56,784 nt of DNA from Nitrospirota bacterium (lineage in GTDB: Bacteria > Nitrospirota > Thermodesulfovibrionia > Thermodesulfovibrionales > Dissulfurispiraceae). The notes under the pieces were generated by a model that made no database searches, had not been told where the DNA came from, and worked only from the letters and a program-made list of their open reading frames with translations. Each line of letters starts with the position of its first letter. The stretch's first letter is position 1. The stretch spans positions 1-56,784 of the forward strand of contig JAFGXL010000022.1 of assembly GCA_016936655.1 (NCBI GenBank), written 5' to 3'. The position numbers and the translations under genes are program-made. Shown here piece after piece: positions 45,467-52,981 of this stretch.

Positions 45467-46342
45467 TCACTTGTCTCTCTTTAAATTCTTTTGCAGTCTT
45501 TTCTGATTGTCGTGATCCTGTAATTTGTACATTAGATATTCTTCTTTTTTCATTTCTATCAGCTGTTTATTCAATCGACCTGCAAGATCATACCATTGAG
45601 CGATACGCTTCTCAAAAGCTCGTTCATCAAAATCTTTAGATGTCTCCAGATATGCCAGAATTGCAATATAAAAACATACAACATTGCGCTCTACAGAGCC
45701 CCTTAACCCATCTACATAAACAGGATTCCCTGCGCTATCCATTCCGGTTACGCTGAAACCGGTCTTACTGCCGCCCAATAATTTCATAAGTAAATATGTC
45801 CAGGGACTGTAACGATATGAATATCGCAAATGAATAAGCGTATTACCTTTATCTACCGGTATTGCTTCAAGTTCAAATTCATGGTTTTTTGTGCTTGATG
45901 GGCCCTCACGCGCCGCAAGTAAAATATCAAAATACCTGGATTGCAGTTTGCTTACGCGGTACTCAAACTTCATTTGATATGCTTTTTCAAGAGAGTCAGA
46001 ATGCTTATCGACATTATAAACATTGAGTAACCATGTATCATCCAACTTGTTGTAGGTACATGCTCTTACATTTGTATGAGGCAAAAGAATCTCGCACCAG
46101 TTAGTCGGGACCAAAAACTCATTTTGTACAGAATCGAAAGAATATTTAATAACGCTGTAAATATCGACATGCGAGGCATTTTTACTCACATATGATTCTA
46201 TATGGAAAGGGATAGAAGAGGAATTTGTTTCCAGTTCATTTTTGACAATCTGGTACTTATCGACAAGAGCTCTTTGCCCAGTAGGCATCAAGTCATCAGC
46301 ATACAAGTTTACATATGATCGCGGGAAAAGCGCAAAAAACAC
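45467..46342 (-). CDS. Conserved protein of unknown function, N-terminus uncertain
   Basis: A 291-residue protein with mixed alpha/beta content and no known catalytic motif; the middle part (AREGPSSTKNHEFELEAIPV to YSYRYSPWTYLL) has the feel of a lipid-binding START/SRPBCC-like fold, which is only a guess. The C-terminus is charged and helical. The visible start is GTG 46342 without an RBS. A good RBS and ATG occur about 18 bases upstream (ATG at 46357) but in another frame, and a T6 run lies between, so a one-base frameshift at the signal peptide is possible. It is divergent from the sigma-54 activator. Confidence 0.7.
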   Translation of the reverse strand: MFFALFPRSYVNLYADDLMPTGQRALVDKYQIVKNELETNSSSIPFHIESYVSKNASHVDIYSVIKYSFDSVQNEFLVPTNWCEILLPHTNVRACTYNKLDDTWLLNVYNVDKHSDSLEKAYQMKFEYRVSKLQSRYFDILLAAREGPSSTKNHEFELEAIPVDKGNTLIHLRYSYRYSPWTYLLMKLLGGSKTGFSVTGMDSAGNPVYVDGLRGSVERNVVCFYIAILAYLETSKDFDERAFEKRIAQWYDLAGRLNKQLIEMKKEEYLMYKLQDHDNQKRLQKNLKRDK

Positions 46343-46385
46343 GAATAGTGAACATATGAAATCTCCTCTATACTTTTACGATTTT

Positions 46386-46399
46386 ATTGTTGCAACAAT
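46386..46399. promoter_or_regulatory. Palindrome between divergent genes
   Basis: A perfect 14-bp palindrome, ATTGTTGCAACAAT, lies in the 213-bp gap between the unknown protein gene and the sigma-54 activator. Position and symmetry suit an operator controlling one or both genes. No regulator can be named. Confidence 0.4.
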
Positions 46400-46519
46400 G
46401 TCATAAGAATGCAAATATTGGCTTTCTGCTTAACGACAATTCTGATCTTATTGTTTCTGTCTTAATCCAGCTAATCATAAGTTTATAAAACATTAACAAT
46501 AATTAATTCATATATTAAA

Positions 46520-46548
46520 TTGACAATTATCTTTCAATCTGTTAATTA
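46520..46548 (+). promoter_or_regulatory. Putative sigma-70 promoter of the sigma-54 activator
   Basis: TTGACA (46520-46525) and TAATTA (46543-46548) are 17 bp apart. The predicted start site would fall at or one base before ATG 46556, and no RBS is seen before that ATG. Confidence 0.45.
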
Positions 46549-46555
46549 ATCATGT

Positions 46556-48181
46556 ATGAACAGCAATGATAAGAAAAGACAGCAGCGCCAGAATCAATTC
46601 AAAGAACCGCATCAACCTATCAAGGGTCAAAAATCAAGAGAAACGAAGCGCAGACAGGCAGATAAAGCTCTGGAAATATCAGAAACCCGCTATCGCAGAC
46701 TCTTTGAAGCCGCACAGGACGGGATATTACTGATCGATTCAGAAACAGCGCAGATTCTTGATGTTAACCCATTTTTGTTAAATATGCTTGGATACTCATA
46801 CACGGATTTTCTTGGAATGAAACTGTGGGAAATTGGCCCTTTCAGAGACATTACAGCATCAAGACTCCGATTTACAGAATTGCAGAATAATGGATATGTA
46901 CGGTTCGAACATCTTCCGCTTCAAACAAGAGATGGTCTACTTATTGATGTTGAATTTATCAGCAATGTTTACCTTGTCGATCAGAAGAAAATCATCCAGT
47001 GTAACATTCGCGACATTACATTGCGAAAACAGGCAGAGTATGCGCTGCAGAAGGCATATGATGAAATGGATCTGCGAGTAGAGGAACGCACTAAAGATTT
47101 AGTCGAAGCAAACAATAAGCTCTTGTTCGAAATAGAGAAACGCAAGAAAGCAGAGGAATCACTAAAAGAGACCCTTGTCGAAATCAAGGAATTAAAAAGC
47201 AAATTACATCAGGAAAACATTTATCTTATGGAAGAAATCAATCTATTGCACTCACATAAGGATATTATAGGCAACAGTGAATCTATCAGGGCTGTTTTAA
47301 AACAAGTAGAACAAGTAGCACCAACAGACTCGACAGTTTTAATCCAGGGAGAAACAGGCACAGGAAAAGAGCTCGTAGCCCATGCTATACATAACCTGAG
47401 CGCACGCAAAGATCGGCTCATGATTAAAGTCAACTGTGCTGCCCTGCCGCCACCCCTCATTGAAAGCGAACTGTTCGGCCGTGAAAAGGGAGCTTTTACC
47501 GGCGCGCTTTCAAAGCAATTGGGTCGTTTTGAGCTTGCGGATGCATCAACTATCTTGCTGGATGAGATTGACTCCTTGCCGCTGGAACTCCAGGCCAAGC
47601 TGCTACGGGTACTTGAAAGCGGTGAGTTTGAGCGGCTTGGCAGTCCACATACCCAAAAAGTTGATGTCAGAATTATTTCTGCAACAAACAGCGATCTTGC
47701 TAAAGTAGTAAGCGAAGGCGGATTCAGAGAAGACCTTTACTACCGTTTGAATATCTTTCAGATTACTGTGCCGCCTCTTCGCGAGCGAAAGGATGACATC
47801 TTGCCGCTTGTATGGTCTTTTGTACAGGAGTTCAGCAAACGAATGGGCAAGCGGATAGAATCAATACCCCAGAATGGCATTGAAGCTCTTCAAGCATATT
47901 ACTGGCCGGGCAATATAAGAGAACTGCGAAATGTTACCGAGCGCGCGATGATCATAACCACCGGATCGGTACTGCATTTAGATGTGCCAGTAACGATTAC
48001 GCAGTCAGACCCATGCCATTTTGGAACTCTTCAAGAGGTTGAGAGACAGCACATTATAGAGGCCCTAAGTGCTACAGGATGGCGGGTAAGCGGCAAGAAC
48101 GGTGCAGCAGAGATATTAGGTATCAACCCAAAAACACTTGAATCAAGAATGCAAAAACTGGACATACGAAGAAACAGTTAG
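46556..48181 (+). CDS. Sigma-54-dependent transcriptional activator with PAS domain
   Basis: A 541-residue enhancer-binding protein. An N-terminal PAS domain (about 40-160) is followed by a coiled-coil (165-225), then the AAA+ domain with Walker A GETGTGKE (near 264), the GAFTGA loop that contacts sigma-54 (near 311), Walker B (LLDEIDSL) and arginine-finger region (REDLYYRL), and a Fis-type helix-turn-helix at 495-540 (GAAEILGINPKTLESRM). It lacks a receiver domain and therefore probably senses a small ligand or redox state through PAS. It stands directly before a sigma-54 promoter and a run of small envelope-stress genes, its likely targets. Confidence 0.95.
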   Translation: MNSNDKKRQQRQNQFKEPHQPIKGQKSRETKRRQADKALEISETRYRRLFEAAQDGILLIDSETAQILDVNPFLLNMLGYSYTDFLGMKLWEIGPFRDITASRLRFTELQNNGYVRFEHLPLQTRDGLLIDVEFISNVYLVDQKKIIQCNIRDITLRKQAEYALQKAYDEMDLRVEERTKDLVEANNKLLFEIEKRKKAEESLKETLVEIKELKSKLHQENIYLMEEINLLHSHKDIIGNSESIRAVLKQVEQVAPTDSTVLIQGETGTGKELVAHAIHNLSARKDRLMIKVNCAALPPPLIESELFGREKGAFTGALSKQLGRFELADASTILLDEIDSLPLELQAKLLRVLESGEFERLGSPHTQKVDVRIISATNSDLAKVVSEGGFREDLYYRLNIFQITVPPLRERKDDILPLVWSFVQEFSKRMGKRIESIPQNGIEALQAYYWPGNIRELRNVTERAMIITTGSVLHLDVPVTITQSDPCHFGTLQEVERQHIIEALSATGWRVSGKNGAAEILGINPKTLESRMQKLDIRRNS

Positions 48182-48185
48182 AATC

Positions 48186-48220
48186 TTCTGATATATCAGG
48201 AAACTCCTGATATATCAGAA
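48186..48220. promoter_or_regulatory. Tandem palindromes after the activator gene (enhancer site and/or terminator)
   Basis: Two copies of the 12-bp palindrome CTGATATATCAG (48188-48199 and 48207-48218) are spaced 19 bp centre to centre and together form a 16-bp stem with an AAC loop. They lie about 100 bp upstream of the -24 box at 48319. That distance suits enhancer sites of the adjacent activator; the RNA hairpin could also terminate its message, although no T-run follows. Confidence 0.6.
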
Positions 48221-48317
48221 TCAATCCTCTTGCATCGCACCATACTACATTTATAGTCTTCACGAAAAACTCCACGTTTCTAAAGACTTAGACATCTATT
48301 TACCTAAACGCCGGACT

Positions 48318-48333
48318 TGGCACGCATTCTGCT
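48318..48333 (+). promoter_or_regulatory. Sigma-54 (-24/-12) promoter
   Basis: TGGCACGCATTCTGCT matches the -24/-12 consensus (TGGCACG-N4-TTGCW) with one mismatch; GG at 48319-48320 and GC at 48331-48332 have the required 10-bp spacing. The start site would be near 48344, 87 bp before the first gene of the cassette. Confidence 0.75.
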
Positions 48334-48430
48334 CATCAATACATAAGAAAAACAAAACATATTTTCTTTTGGCGCGATTAAGCATAAGACGAATACACCC
48401 GTTAATCGTCAATATGAGGCAAGAGGCACT

Positions 48431-48754
48431 GTGATAATCGTTACATTACGAATTATTGTCCAACACGAAAAGCAGAGCGACTTTTTAGCAGCTATGAGGG
48501 GTATGCTTGAACCAGCGCGGGTCGAACGGGGCTGCCTAAATTACTGCCTTCTTAAGAACATAGAAAACAACAATGCCTTTGTCCTCTTTGAGGAATGGGA
48601 AACACAGGAAGATCTTGAGAGCCACATCAGCACAGACAATCAAAGACAGCTGGTTGCTCTAATGGATTCGCTTGGAGAAAATATAGAATTACGATTTAAC
48701 ACCGTGTCACACACTGCTGGAATAGAACTAATGGAAAATGTTCTCAAAAGGTAG
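48431..48754 (+). CDS. Antibiotic biosynthesis monooxygenase (ABM)-domain protein
   Basis: A 107-residue dimeric alpha/beta-barrel domain protein. The pattern RIIVQHEKQSDFLAAMRGM, EPARVERGCLNYCLL and FVLFEEWETQEDLESHIST matches ABM/YgiN-like proteins, which act on quinones or as small monooxygenases without cofactor. The start codon is GTG with GAGG four bases upstream. First gene behind the sigma-54 promoter. A YgiN-like quinone or redox role would fit a stress operon but is inference. Confidence 0.88.
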   Translation: MIIVTLRIIVQHEKQSDFLAAMRGMLEPARVERGCLNYCLLKNIENNNAFVLFEEWETQEDLESHISTDNQRQLVALMDSLGENIELRFNTVSHTAGIELMENVLKR

Positions 48755-48826
48755 ACATCATCAAAAAATGCTTAATTGTTTTTTTTTATTAACATGAGGC
48801 AAAGCCTCAAATGAAAGGAGGTATAT

Positions 48827-48976
48827 ATGCTGTGGACGATTTTTCTTGTACTCATAGTACTTTGGCTATTAGGTCTGGTAAGCGGTTACACGATTGGTGG
48901 ATTCATTCATGTACTGCTGATTATCGCTGTAGTTGTAGTGGTGATCAGAATCATTCAGGGCCGAAGGCTTGTCTAA
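48827..48976 (+). CDS. Small lmo0937-type membrane protein
   Basis: A 49-residue peptide, MLWTIFLVLIVLWLLGLVSG at the start, with two hydrophobic helices (about 3-18 and 25-42) separated by a Gly-rich turn and ending RIIQGRRLV. This is the pattern of the lmo0937/DUF5670 family of stress-associated membrane peptides. AAAGGAGG precedes the ATG with good spacing. A small hairpin (TGAGGC AAA GCCTCA, 48795-48809) lies upstream. Function is unknown; such peptides often sit beside BON and YtxH genes. Confidence 0.85.
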   Translation: MLWTIFLVLIVLWLLGLVSGYTIGGFIHVLLIIAVVVVVIRIIQGRRLV

Positions 48977-49061
48977 GCGGCATGCATGTATTGATGTACA
49001 TTAATTGTATTTATTAACGCTGCAGTCTAAGGATTGCACATTTAAAGACAGGAGGAGAGCA

Positions 49062-49376
49062 ATGAAGAAAGTTATATTTTTATCAATGTTAATGGTTTTT
49101 GGTATGTCCCTTTTTTCTGGCTGCGCTTCTATGACAGGCAGAACAACTGGTCAGTATATCGATGATTCAAACATTACCACAGAAGCCAATGCGATTATAG
49201 TCAAAGACCCTGACGCCAGATATTTAAAGATCGATGTTTCATCTACAAATGGAAATGTTGTTCTGAATGGCTTCATACATGACAAGGCAGCTGAAGAACG
49301 GATTGTTTCGAAGATCAGACAGATCAAGGGTGTAATGTCAGTCCTGAGCAACCTGAAGATAGAAATAAACAAGTAG
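49062..49376 (+). CDS. BON-domain lipoprotein
   Basis: A 104-residue lipoprotein. The signal peptide MKKVIFLSMLMVFGMSLFSG is followed by Cys21 of a lipobox. The mature part is a single BON domain (about 33-103) with DVSSTNGNVVLNGFI and VMSVLSNLKIE. BON domains bind phospholipid and are found in OsmY and DolP, which guard envelope integrity. AGGAGG lies six bases before ATG 49062; the frame's earlier start at 49005 would spoil the signal peptide. Confidence 0.92.
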   Translation: MKKVIFLSMLMVFGMSLFSGCASMTGRTTGQYIDDSNITTEANAIIVKDPDARYLKIDVSSTNGNVVLNGFIHDKAAEERIVSKIRQIKGVMSVLSNLKIEINK

Positions 49377-49435
49377 ACAGGACAGAAATTAAACATACAT
49401 ACAATTAAAGAGAATCAGATCAAAAGGAGGGTTAC

Positions 49436-49918
49436 ATGTTTAAGAAGAAACTGAAAATGACAACTATTTTTTTGACATTACCTTTATTGCTAGGGTTCAT
49501 GGCGTACTCGCTTAATGTGCTGGCCGAGGAGAAAACTCCAGCACAAACAAGGGTCGTAAAAGCCATTGAAAAAGGTCTGGACGAGTCACTCGGCATGCCG
49601 GTTTTGAAAGGAGATCTTTGGCAAAAGATGACCCACGATTCAAAAGTGGCTTTTATATGGGGCTTCGGTCATGTGGTCTCAATCGAACATTACCTTATGG
49701 GAAAATACCCTGAACTTAAAAGAGACAGTTTCATTCCAAAGGTTGTTGAGGGCATGAACAATATTCCAATGAACAAGGTAATTGCACAAGTGGACAACTA
49801 TTATCAAAACCACCCAAGCGAGATTGATAAGCCAGTTACGAGTGTGTTGTGGGATACCATGATCAGGCCGAACATAAAAACAGGAATAGCCGGCAATCCA
49901 CTCAAACCAAAAAAATGA
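49436..49918 (+). CDS. Secreted protein, possibly Rap1a/Tai-like
   Basis: A 160-residue protein with a signal peptide (about residues 1-31, ending VLAEE) and a helical mature part. The segment KVAFIWGFGHVVSIEHYL and the later VDNYYQNHPSEIDKPVTSVLWD resemble the layout of Rap1a/Tai small periplasmic proteins, where a similar NHPE motif occurs, but the match is weak and the usual paired Cys are absent. A good AAAGGAGG precedes the ATG. Its genomic setting suggests an envelope-stress role. Confidence 0.75.
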   Translation: MFKKKLKMTTIFLTLPLLLGFMAYSLNVLAEEKTPAQTRVVKAIEKGLDESLGMPVLKGDLWQKMTHDSKVAFIWGFGHVVSIEHYLMGKYPELKRDSFIPKVVEGMNNIPMNKVIAQVDNYYQNHPSEIDKPVTSVLWDTMIRPNIKTGIAGNPLKPKK

Positions 49919-49946
49919 AGCATTAAAAATTAAAAGGAGATGCGAT

Positions 49947-50144
49947 ATGAAACACATACCATATGTTTTTATTATTCTTGCGCTTGTTTTTTCATTTAGC
50001 TGTACTGGAATGTCCAGCACACAACAGTCAACGCTGAGCGGAGCCGGCATCGGAGCTGTTGGCGGCGGAGTGCTTGGCGCAGTAGTTGGTGGAAGCCCTG
50101 TAACAGGAGCAATTGTTGGTGCTGGTGTAGGCGGGGCAGCGTAA
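49947..50144 (+). CDS. Glycine-zipper (YMGG-like) lipoprotein
   Basis: A 65-residue protein with a lipoprotein signal (LVFSFSC, Cys19) and a mature part almost wholly made of a glycine zipper (GAGIGAVGGGVLGAVVGG, repeated to GAGVGGAA). Such segments insert in membranes or mediate helix packing. AAAAGGAG precedes the ATG. It is short for the family and ends inside a 13-bp stem-loop, so it may be a truncated member. Confidence 0.82.
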   Translation: MKHIPYVFIILALVFSFSCTGMSSTQQSTLSGAGIGAVGGGVLGAVVGGSPVTGAIVGAGVGGAA

Positions 50145-50174
50145 ATATCTCCTGAACAAGTAGATATTTACGCT
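50138..50174. other. Stem-loop spanning the stop codon of the glycine-zipper gene
   Basis: A perfect 13-bp stem (AGCGTAAATATCT with its complement) and an 11-nt loop. The TAA stop at 50142-50144 is inside the left arm. No T-run follows, so it is more likely an mRNA-stabilising or processing element than a terminator. Confidence 0.65.
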
Positions 50175-50223
50175 ATCACCAAGGTAATGACAAGAGAGCG
50201 CTCTTAACCATTTGGAGATAAAT

Positions 50224-50478
50224 ATGAACGATGACAGAAAGGCATATGTAGAAAAACTCGATGCGCAGCTGGATGAATTGGATATCCAGATCGCTATGCG
50301 CAAAGACAGGGCAAAGCTGGACGAGTTAATGACCGTCGCAGATGAGGCATGGGAAGATCTAAAGATAAATGTTTTTTCAAGAACTAACTCAATTTTCAAA
50401 CAAGCACCTATGCCAAGAAACACATTGGATAAATTAAACAGCACAAAACTTAACATGATAAGGGAGAAAACACAATGA
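50224..50478 (+). CDS. sll1863-family-like small helical stress protein
   Basis: An 84-residue, highly charged helical protein (DDRKAYVEKLDAQLDELDIQ) with heptad spacing that suggests a coiled coil. It resembles the sll1863 family of small stress-response proteins. ATG 50224 is chosen over TTG 50212, as GGAG lies seven bases upstream. The stop overlaps the ATG of the next gene (ATGA), showing translational coupling with the triple-BON protein. Confidence 0.78.
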   Translation: MNDDRKAYVEKLDAQLDELDIQIAMRKDRAKLDELMTVADEAWEDLKINVFSRTNSIFKQAPMPRNTLDKLNSTKLNMIREKTQ

Positions 50479-51245
50479 AAGTAAAGAATATGTATTGTAT
50501 AACTCTGATTTTGACAGCTGTGTTACTGCTGGCGCTCGGCGTGCCTGCGCACTCTGCCAAAATGGATGATCGTATCGAGTCCTCAGCTAAAAATTCGTAT
50601 GTATTCAAAACCTACCTCAAAGAAGATAACATTAAAATCAAGTCTACTGAAGGCATCGTCTCTTTGACAGGAACGGTATCACAAGAACTGCACAAATCAA
50701 TGGCGCAAGAGACAATACAAAATCTGCCAGGCGTAAAGAGCGTGGATAATAAGCTGGAAGTCAAAGGCGAACGTCCTGCTGAAAAGTCCGATGCATGGAT
50801 TAGTGCAAAAATAAAAACAGTTCTCCTGTTTCACAAAAATGTGAGCGCCATGACAGATGTTAGTACAAAAAACGGAATCGTAACCCTAAAAGGCAATGCA
50901 GCTAACAAGGCCCAAGCAGACTTGACAACTGAATATGCCAAGGATGTTGAAGGGGTTAAAGATATAAAAAATGAGATGACAGTTTTGAAAAATCCTAAAC
51001 GAATTAACCAGACCGTAGCCGGAGAAATTGATGATGCATCTACCACCGTGCAGGTCAAAATGTCACTACTGATGCATCATTCGACCAGCGCCCTCAACAC
51101 CAATGTTACAACAAAACGAGGCGTAGTTTCTCTCGAAGGCAAGGCCAGGAACGCGGCTGAGAAAAGTTTGGTCTCCAAAATTGTCAGTGATGTTAAAGGT
51201 GTTAAGGATGTAAGCAATTTGATGACTATTGAGAACACCAAGTAA
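50475..51245 (+). CDS. Periplasmic protein with three BON domains
   Basis: A 256-residue exported protein with signal peptide (about 1-28, ending PAHSA) and three BON domains at about 35-98, 108-168 and 183-252, each with the TxxGxVxLxG-type strand and VxGVKxVxN helix-strand end. OsmY, an osmotically induced periplasmic chaperone, has two such domains. Overlaps the previous gene by four bases. The next feature is a strong inverted repeat that probably ends transcription. Confidence 0.93.
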   Translation: MKVKNMYCITLILTAVLLLALGVPAHSAKMDDRIESSAKNSYVFKTYLKEDNIKIKSTEGIVSLTGTVSQELHKSMAQETIQNLPGVKSVDNKLEVKGERPAEKSDAWISAKIKTVLLFHKNVSAMTDVSTKNGIVTLKGNAANKAQADLTTEYAKDVEGVKDIKNEMTVLKNPKRINQTVAGEIDDASTTVQVKMSLLMHHSTSALNTNVTTKRGVVSLEGKARNAAEKSLVSKIVSDVKGVKDVSNLMTIENTK

Positions 51246-51250
51246 ACACT

Positions 51251-51296
51251 AGCTGGATTGCAGGCTGGCGCACTTGCAAAAGCCTGCAATCCAGCT
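51251..51296 (+). terminator. Terminator-like inverted repeat after the triple-BON gene
   Basis: A perfect 16-bp stem (AGCTGGATTGCAGGCT and complement, 51251-51266 and 51281-51296) with a 14-nt loop. It lies five bases past the stop. The 3' side is TAATAAAT rather than a T-run, so termination may be incomplete and allow read-through to the DUF3185 gene. Confidence 0.65.
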
Positions 51297-51319
51297 TAAT
51301 AAATAGAACGAAGGATAAA

Positions 51320-51541
51320 ATGAAAAAATATACACTTATAGGCATTATTCTTATAGTGGCCGGTATTACCGCCCTGGCGTATCAGGGTATTACCTATACT
51401 AATAGAGATAAAGTTGTTAATCTCGGCCCTGTCCAGATAACTGCTGAGAAGACAAAAACAATCCCGCTGCCACCGATTGTAGGAGCAGTTGCGCTTGTAG
51501 GAGGCATCGCATTGCTGGTTGTAGGGAGAAGAAAAAGCTAA
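51320..51541 (+). CDS. DUF3185-family small membrane protein
   Basis: A 73-residue protein with two transmembrane helices (about 4-22 and 51-69) separated by a short loop containing VNLGPVQITAEKTKTIPLPP; this is the DUF3185 pattern. GAAGG lies upstream of the ATG. It is the last gene of the cassette, and its stop abuts the decayed RhuM gene on the opposite strand. Function unknown. Confidence 0.88.
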   Translation: MKKYTLIGIILIVAGITALAYQGITYTNRDKVVNLGPVQITAEKTKTIPLPPIVGAVALVGGIALLVVGRRKS

Positions 51542-51757
51542 TCGGTTGGCTCATATGCGGAACTTGGTGCCGCGTCTGGAGTTGACACGATAGCCGACCG
51601 ATAGGATCATATCAAGATTGTAATATATGATTTCGCGTGTAATCTGCCTTTTCCCTTCTTGTCGAACTTGTGCAAATTTTGCACAAGTTGAAATTTCATC
51701 AAGCTCACCTGTCTCGAATATATTTTTAAGATGTTTTGTAAGCGAGTCAGTTTTATC
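51542..51757 (-). pseudogene. Remnant of a RhuM-family (COG3943) gene
   Basis: Reading from the tRNA end, the frame encodes LTKHLKNIFETGELDE, then EGKRQITREIIYYNLD and ILSVGYRVNSRRGTKFRI, a close match to the conserved middle of RhuM-like proteins, which are common on islands and phages. The N-terminal part is missing at the tRNA boundary. After TKFRI a TGA replaces the conserved Trp codon, and the next codons (A-N-R-L) still fit the family before homology stops at about 51542, where the DUF3185 gene ends. It has no start codon of its own. A 21-bp palindrome inside it (TTGTGCAAATTTTGCACAA core, about 51666-51686) may be chance. Confidence 0.8.
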
Positions 51758-51847
<90 letters not shown>

Positions 51848-51893
51848 AATACTAAAAACAATTTTCGAGCGTTTATTTTATCACAGTTGCTGT

Positions 51894-52370
51894 TTATTGG
51901 TTCAGGTTGTTCTGCCTGAGGCTGCTGAAAAAACTCTTGAGCAGCTCTGCGCTCTCTGCTTCGAGCACGCCTGATGTTATCTCAACCTGATGATTGAGCC
52001 TGCTGTCAGAGAGCAGTTGATAGAGGCTGCCGACTCCTCCGCCCTTTGCATCGCTGCATCCGTACACAAGTCGGCCGAGTCTCGAATTTATCATCACACC
52101 TGAGCACATTATGCATGGCTCTTTTGTGACATAGAGGGTAGCATCTGTCAGGCGCCAGTTACTAATCTTTATGCAGGCTTCTCTCATGGCGAGAGTCTCT
52201 GCGTGCGATGTTGGATCGTATGAGGATTCTCTCAGGTTGTGAGCTCTTGATACTATCTCTTCTCCTATCACAACTACTGCTCCAACAGGCACCTCTCCCT
52301 TTTCATATGCCTTCTGCGCCTCCTCAAGCGCAGCGGTCATGAAGAGAGTGTCTGCAGCCAGTCTGTCCAT
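51894..52370 (-). CDS. tadA: tRNA-specific adenosine deaminase
   Basis: TadA converts A34 to inosine in tRNA-Arg(ACG). The 158-residue protein has the catalytic HAE in PTSHAETLAMREA and the zinc PCxxC in EPCIMCSGVMINSR. The start at 52370 gives the family's usual FM..AL lead (ADTLFMTAALEEA); a start at 52340 forms an ATGA overlap with the hypB stop and is an alternative. It overlaps hypB. Confidence 0.94.
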   Translation of the reverse strand: MDRLAADTLFMTAALEEAQKAYEKGEVPVGAVVVIGEEIVSRAHNLRESSYDPTSHAETLAMREACIKISNWRLTDATLYVTKEPCIMCSGVMINSRLGRLVYGCSDAKGGGVGSLYQLLSDSRLNHQVEITSGVLEAESAELLKSFFSSLRQNNLNQ

Positions 52371-52981
52371 TTATCAACGCCCTGCCCTGTCTGGCAGGAG
52401 ACCTCGAATATTTTAATGGATGGGTTGAGAGACAAAGCGTCTTTCTTTATCTTCTCGATATCAGCATTCACATATGGAGCAAGATCTATTTTGTTAATGA
52501 CAAGGGCTGAGGATGTCTGGAACATATTAGGATATTTAAGCGGCTTGTCGTGTCCTTCTGCTATGCTCAGTAGCATAACTTTTATATCTTCACCAAGGTT
52601 AAATGCTGCGGGGCATACGAGGTTGCCAACATTTTCTATAAACAGTAGATTTATTCCATCAAGGGGAAGATCTTTAAGCGCATCCTGCACCATGCCTGCA
52701 TCGAGATGGCATCCTCCGCCTGTATTTATCTGTATTACAGGTATATTTAGTTTGTCTATACGCTCTGCATCGTCGCTGCCTGCTACATCTCCCTCTATTA
52801 CTGCTATCTTTAATTTGGGGCTGAGAGACATTATGGTCTTTTCGAGCAGCGTGGTCTTGCCTGCTCCCGGAGAGCTCATAAGGTTAATTGAAAATATTCC
52901 CTTGCCCTTCATTATGTTTGCGTTTTCGTTTGCGATTCTTTCGTTAGCGCCCAATATTTTTGACGCCACCTGCAGTTTCAT
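52337..52981 (-). CDS. hypB: Hydrogenase nickel-incorporation GTPase HypB
   Basis: A 214-residue GTPase that drives nickel insertion into the hydrogenase large subunit. It shows P-loop SSPGAGKTTLLEK, IEGDVAGSDDAERI, the metal site in GGGCHLDAGMV, ENVGNLVCPA and NKIDLAPY. The N-terminal CxxCGC nickel motif and His-rich stretch of some HypB are absent. It directly follows hypA and lies about 20 kb from the hydrogenase operon. Confidence 0.96.
   Translation of the reverse strand: MKLQVASKILGANERIANENANIMKGKGIFSINLMSSPGAGKTTLLEKTIMSLSPKLKIAVIEGDVAGSDDAERIDKLNIPVIQINTGGGCHLDAGMVQDALKDLPLDGINLLFIENVGNLVCPAAFNLGEDIKVMLLSIAEGHDKPLKYPNMFQTSSALVINKIDLAPYVNADIEKIKKDALSLNPSIKIFEVSCQTGQGVDKWTDWLQTLSS

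Noticed and set aside
51666-51686. 21-bp palindrome CTTGTGCAAA-T-TTTGCACAAG
   Set aside because: It encodes a segment (TCAKFAQV) that also fits RhuM proteins, so coding constraint and chance explain it; not enough for an operator call.
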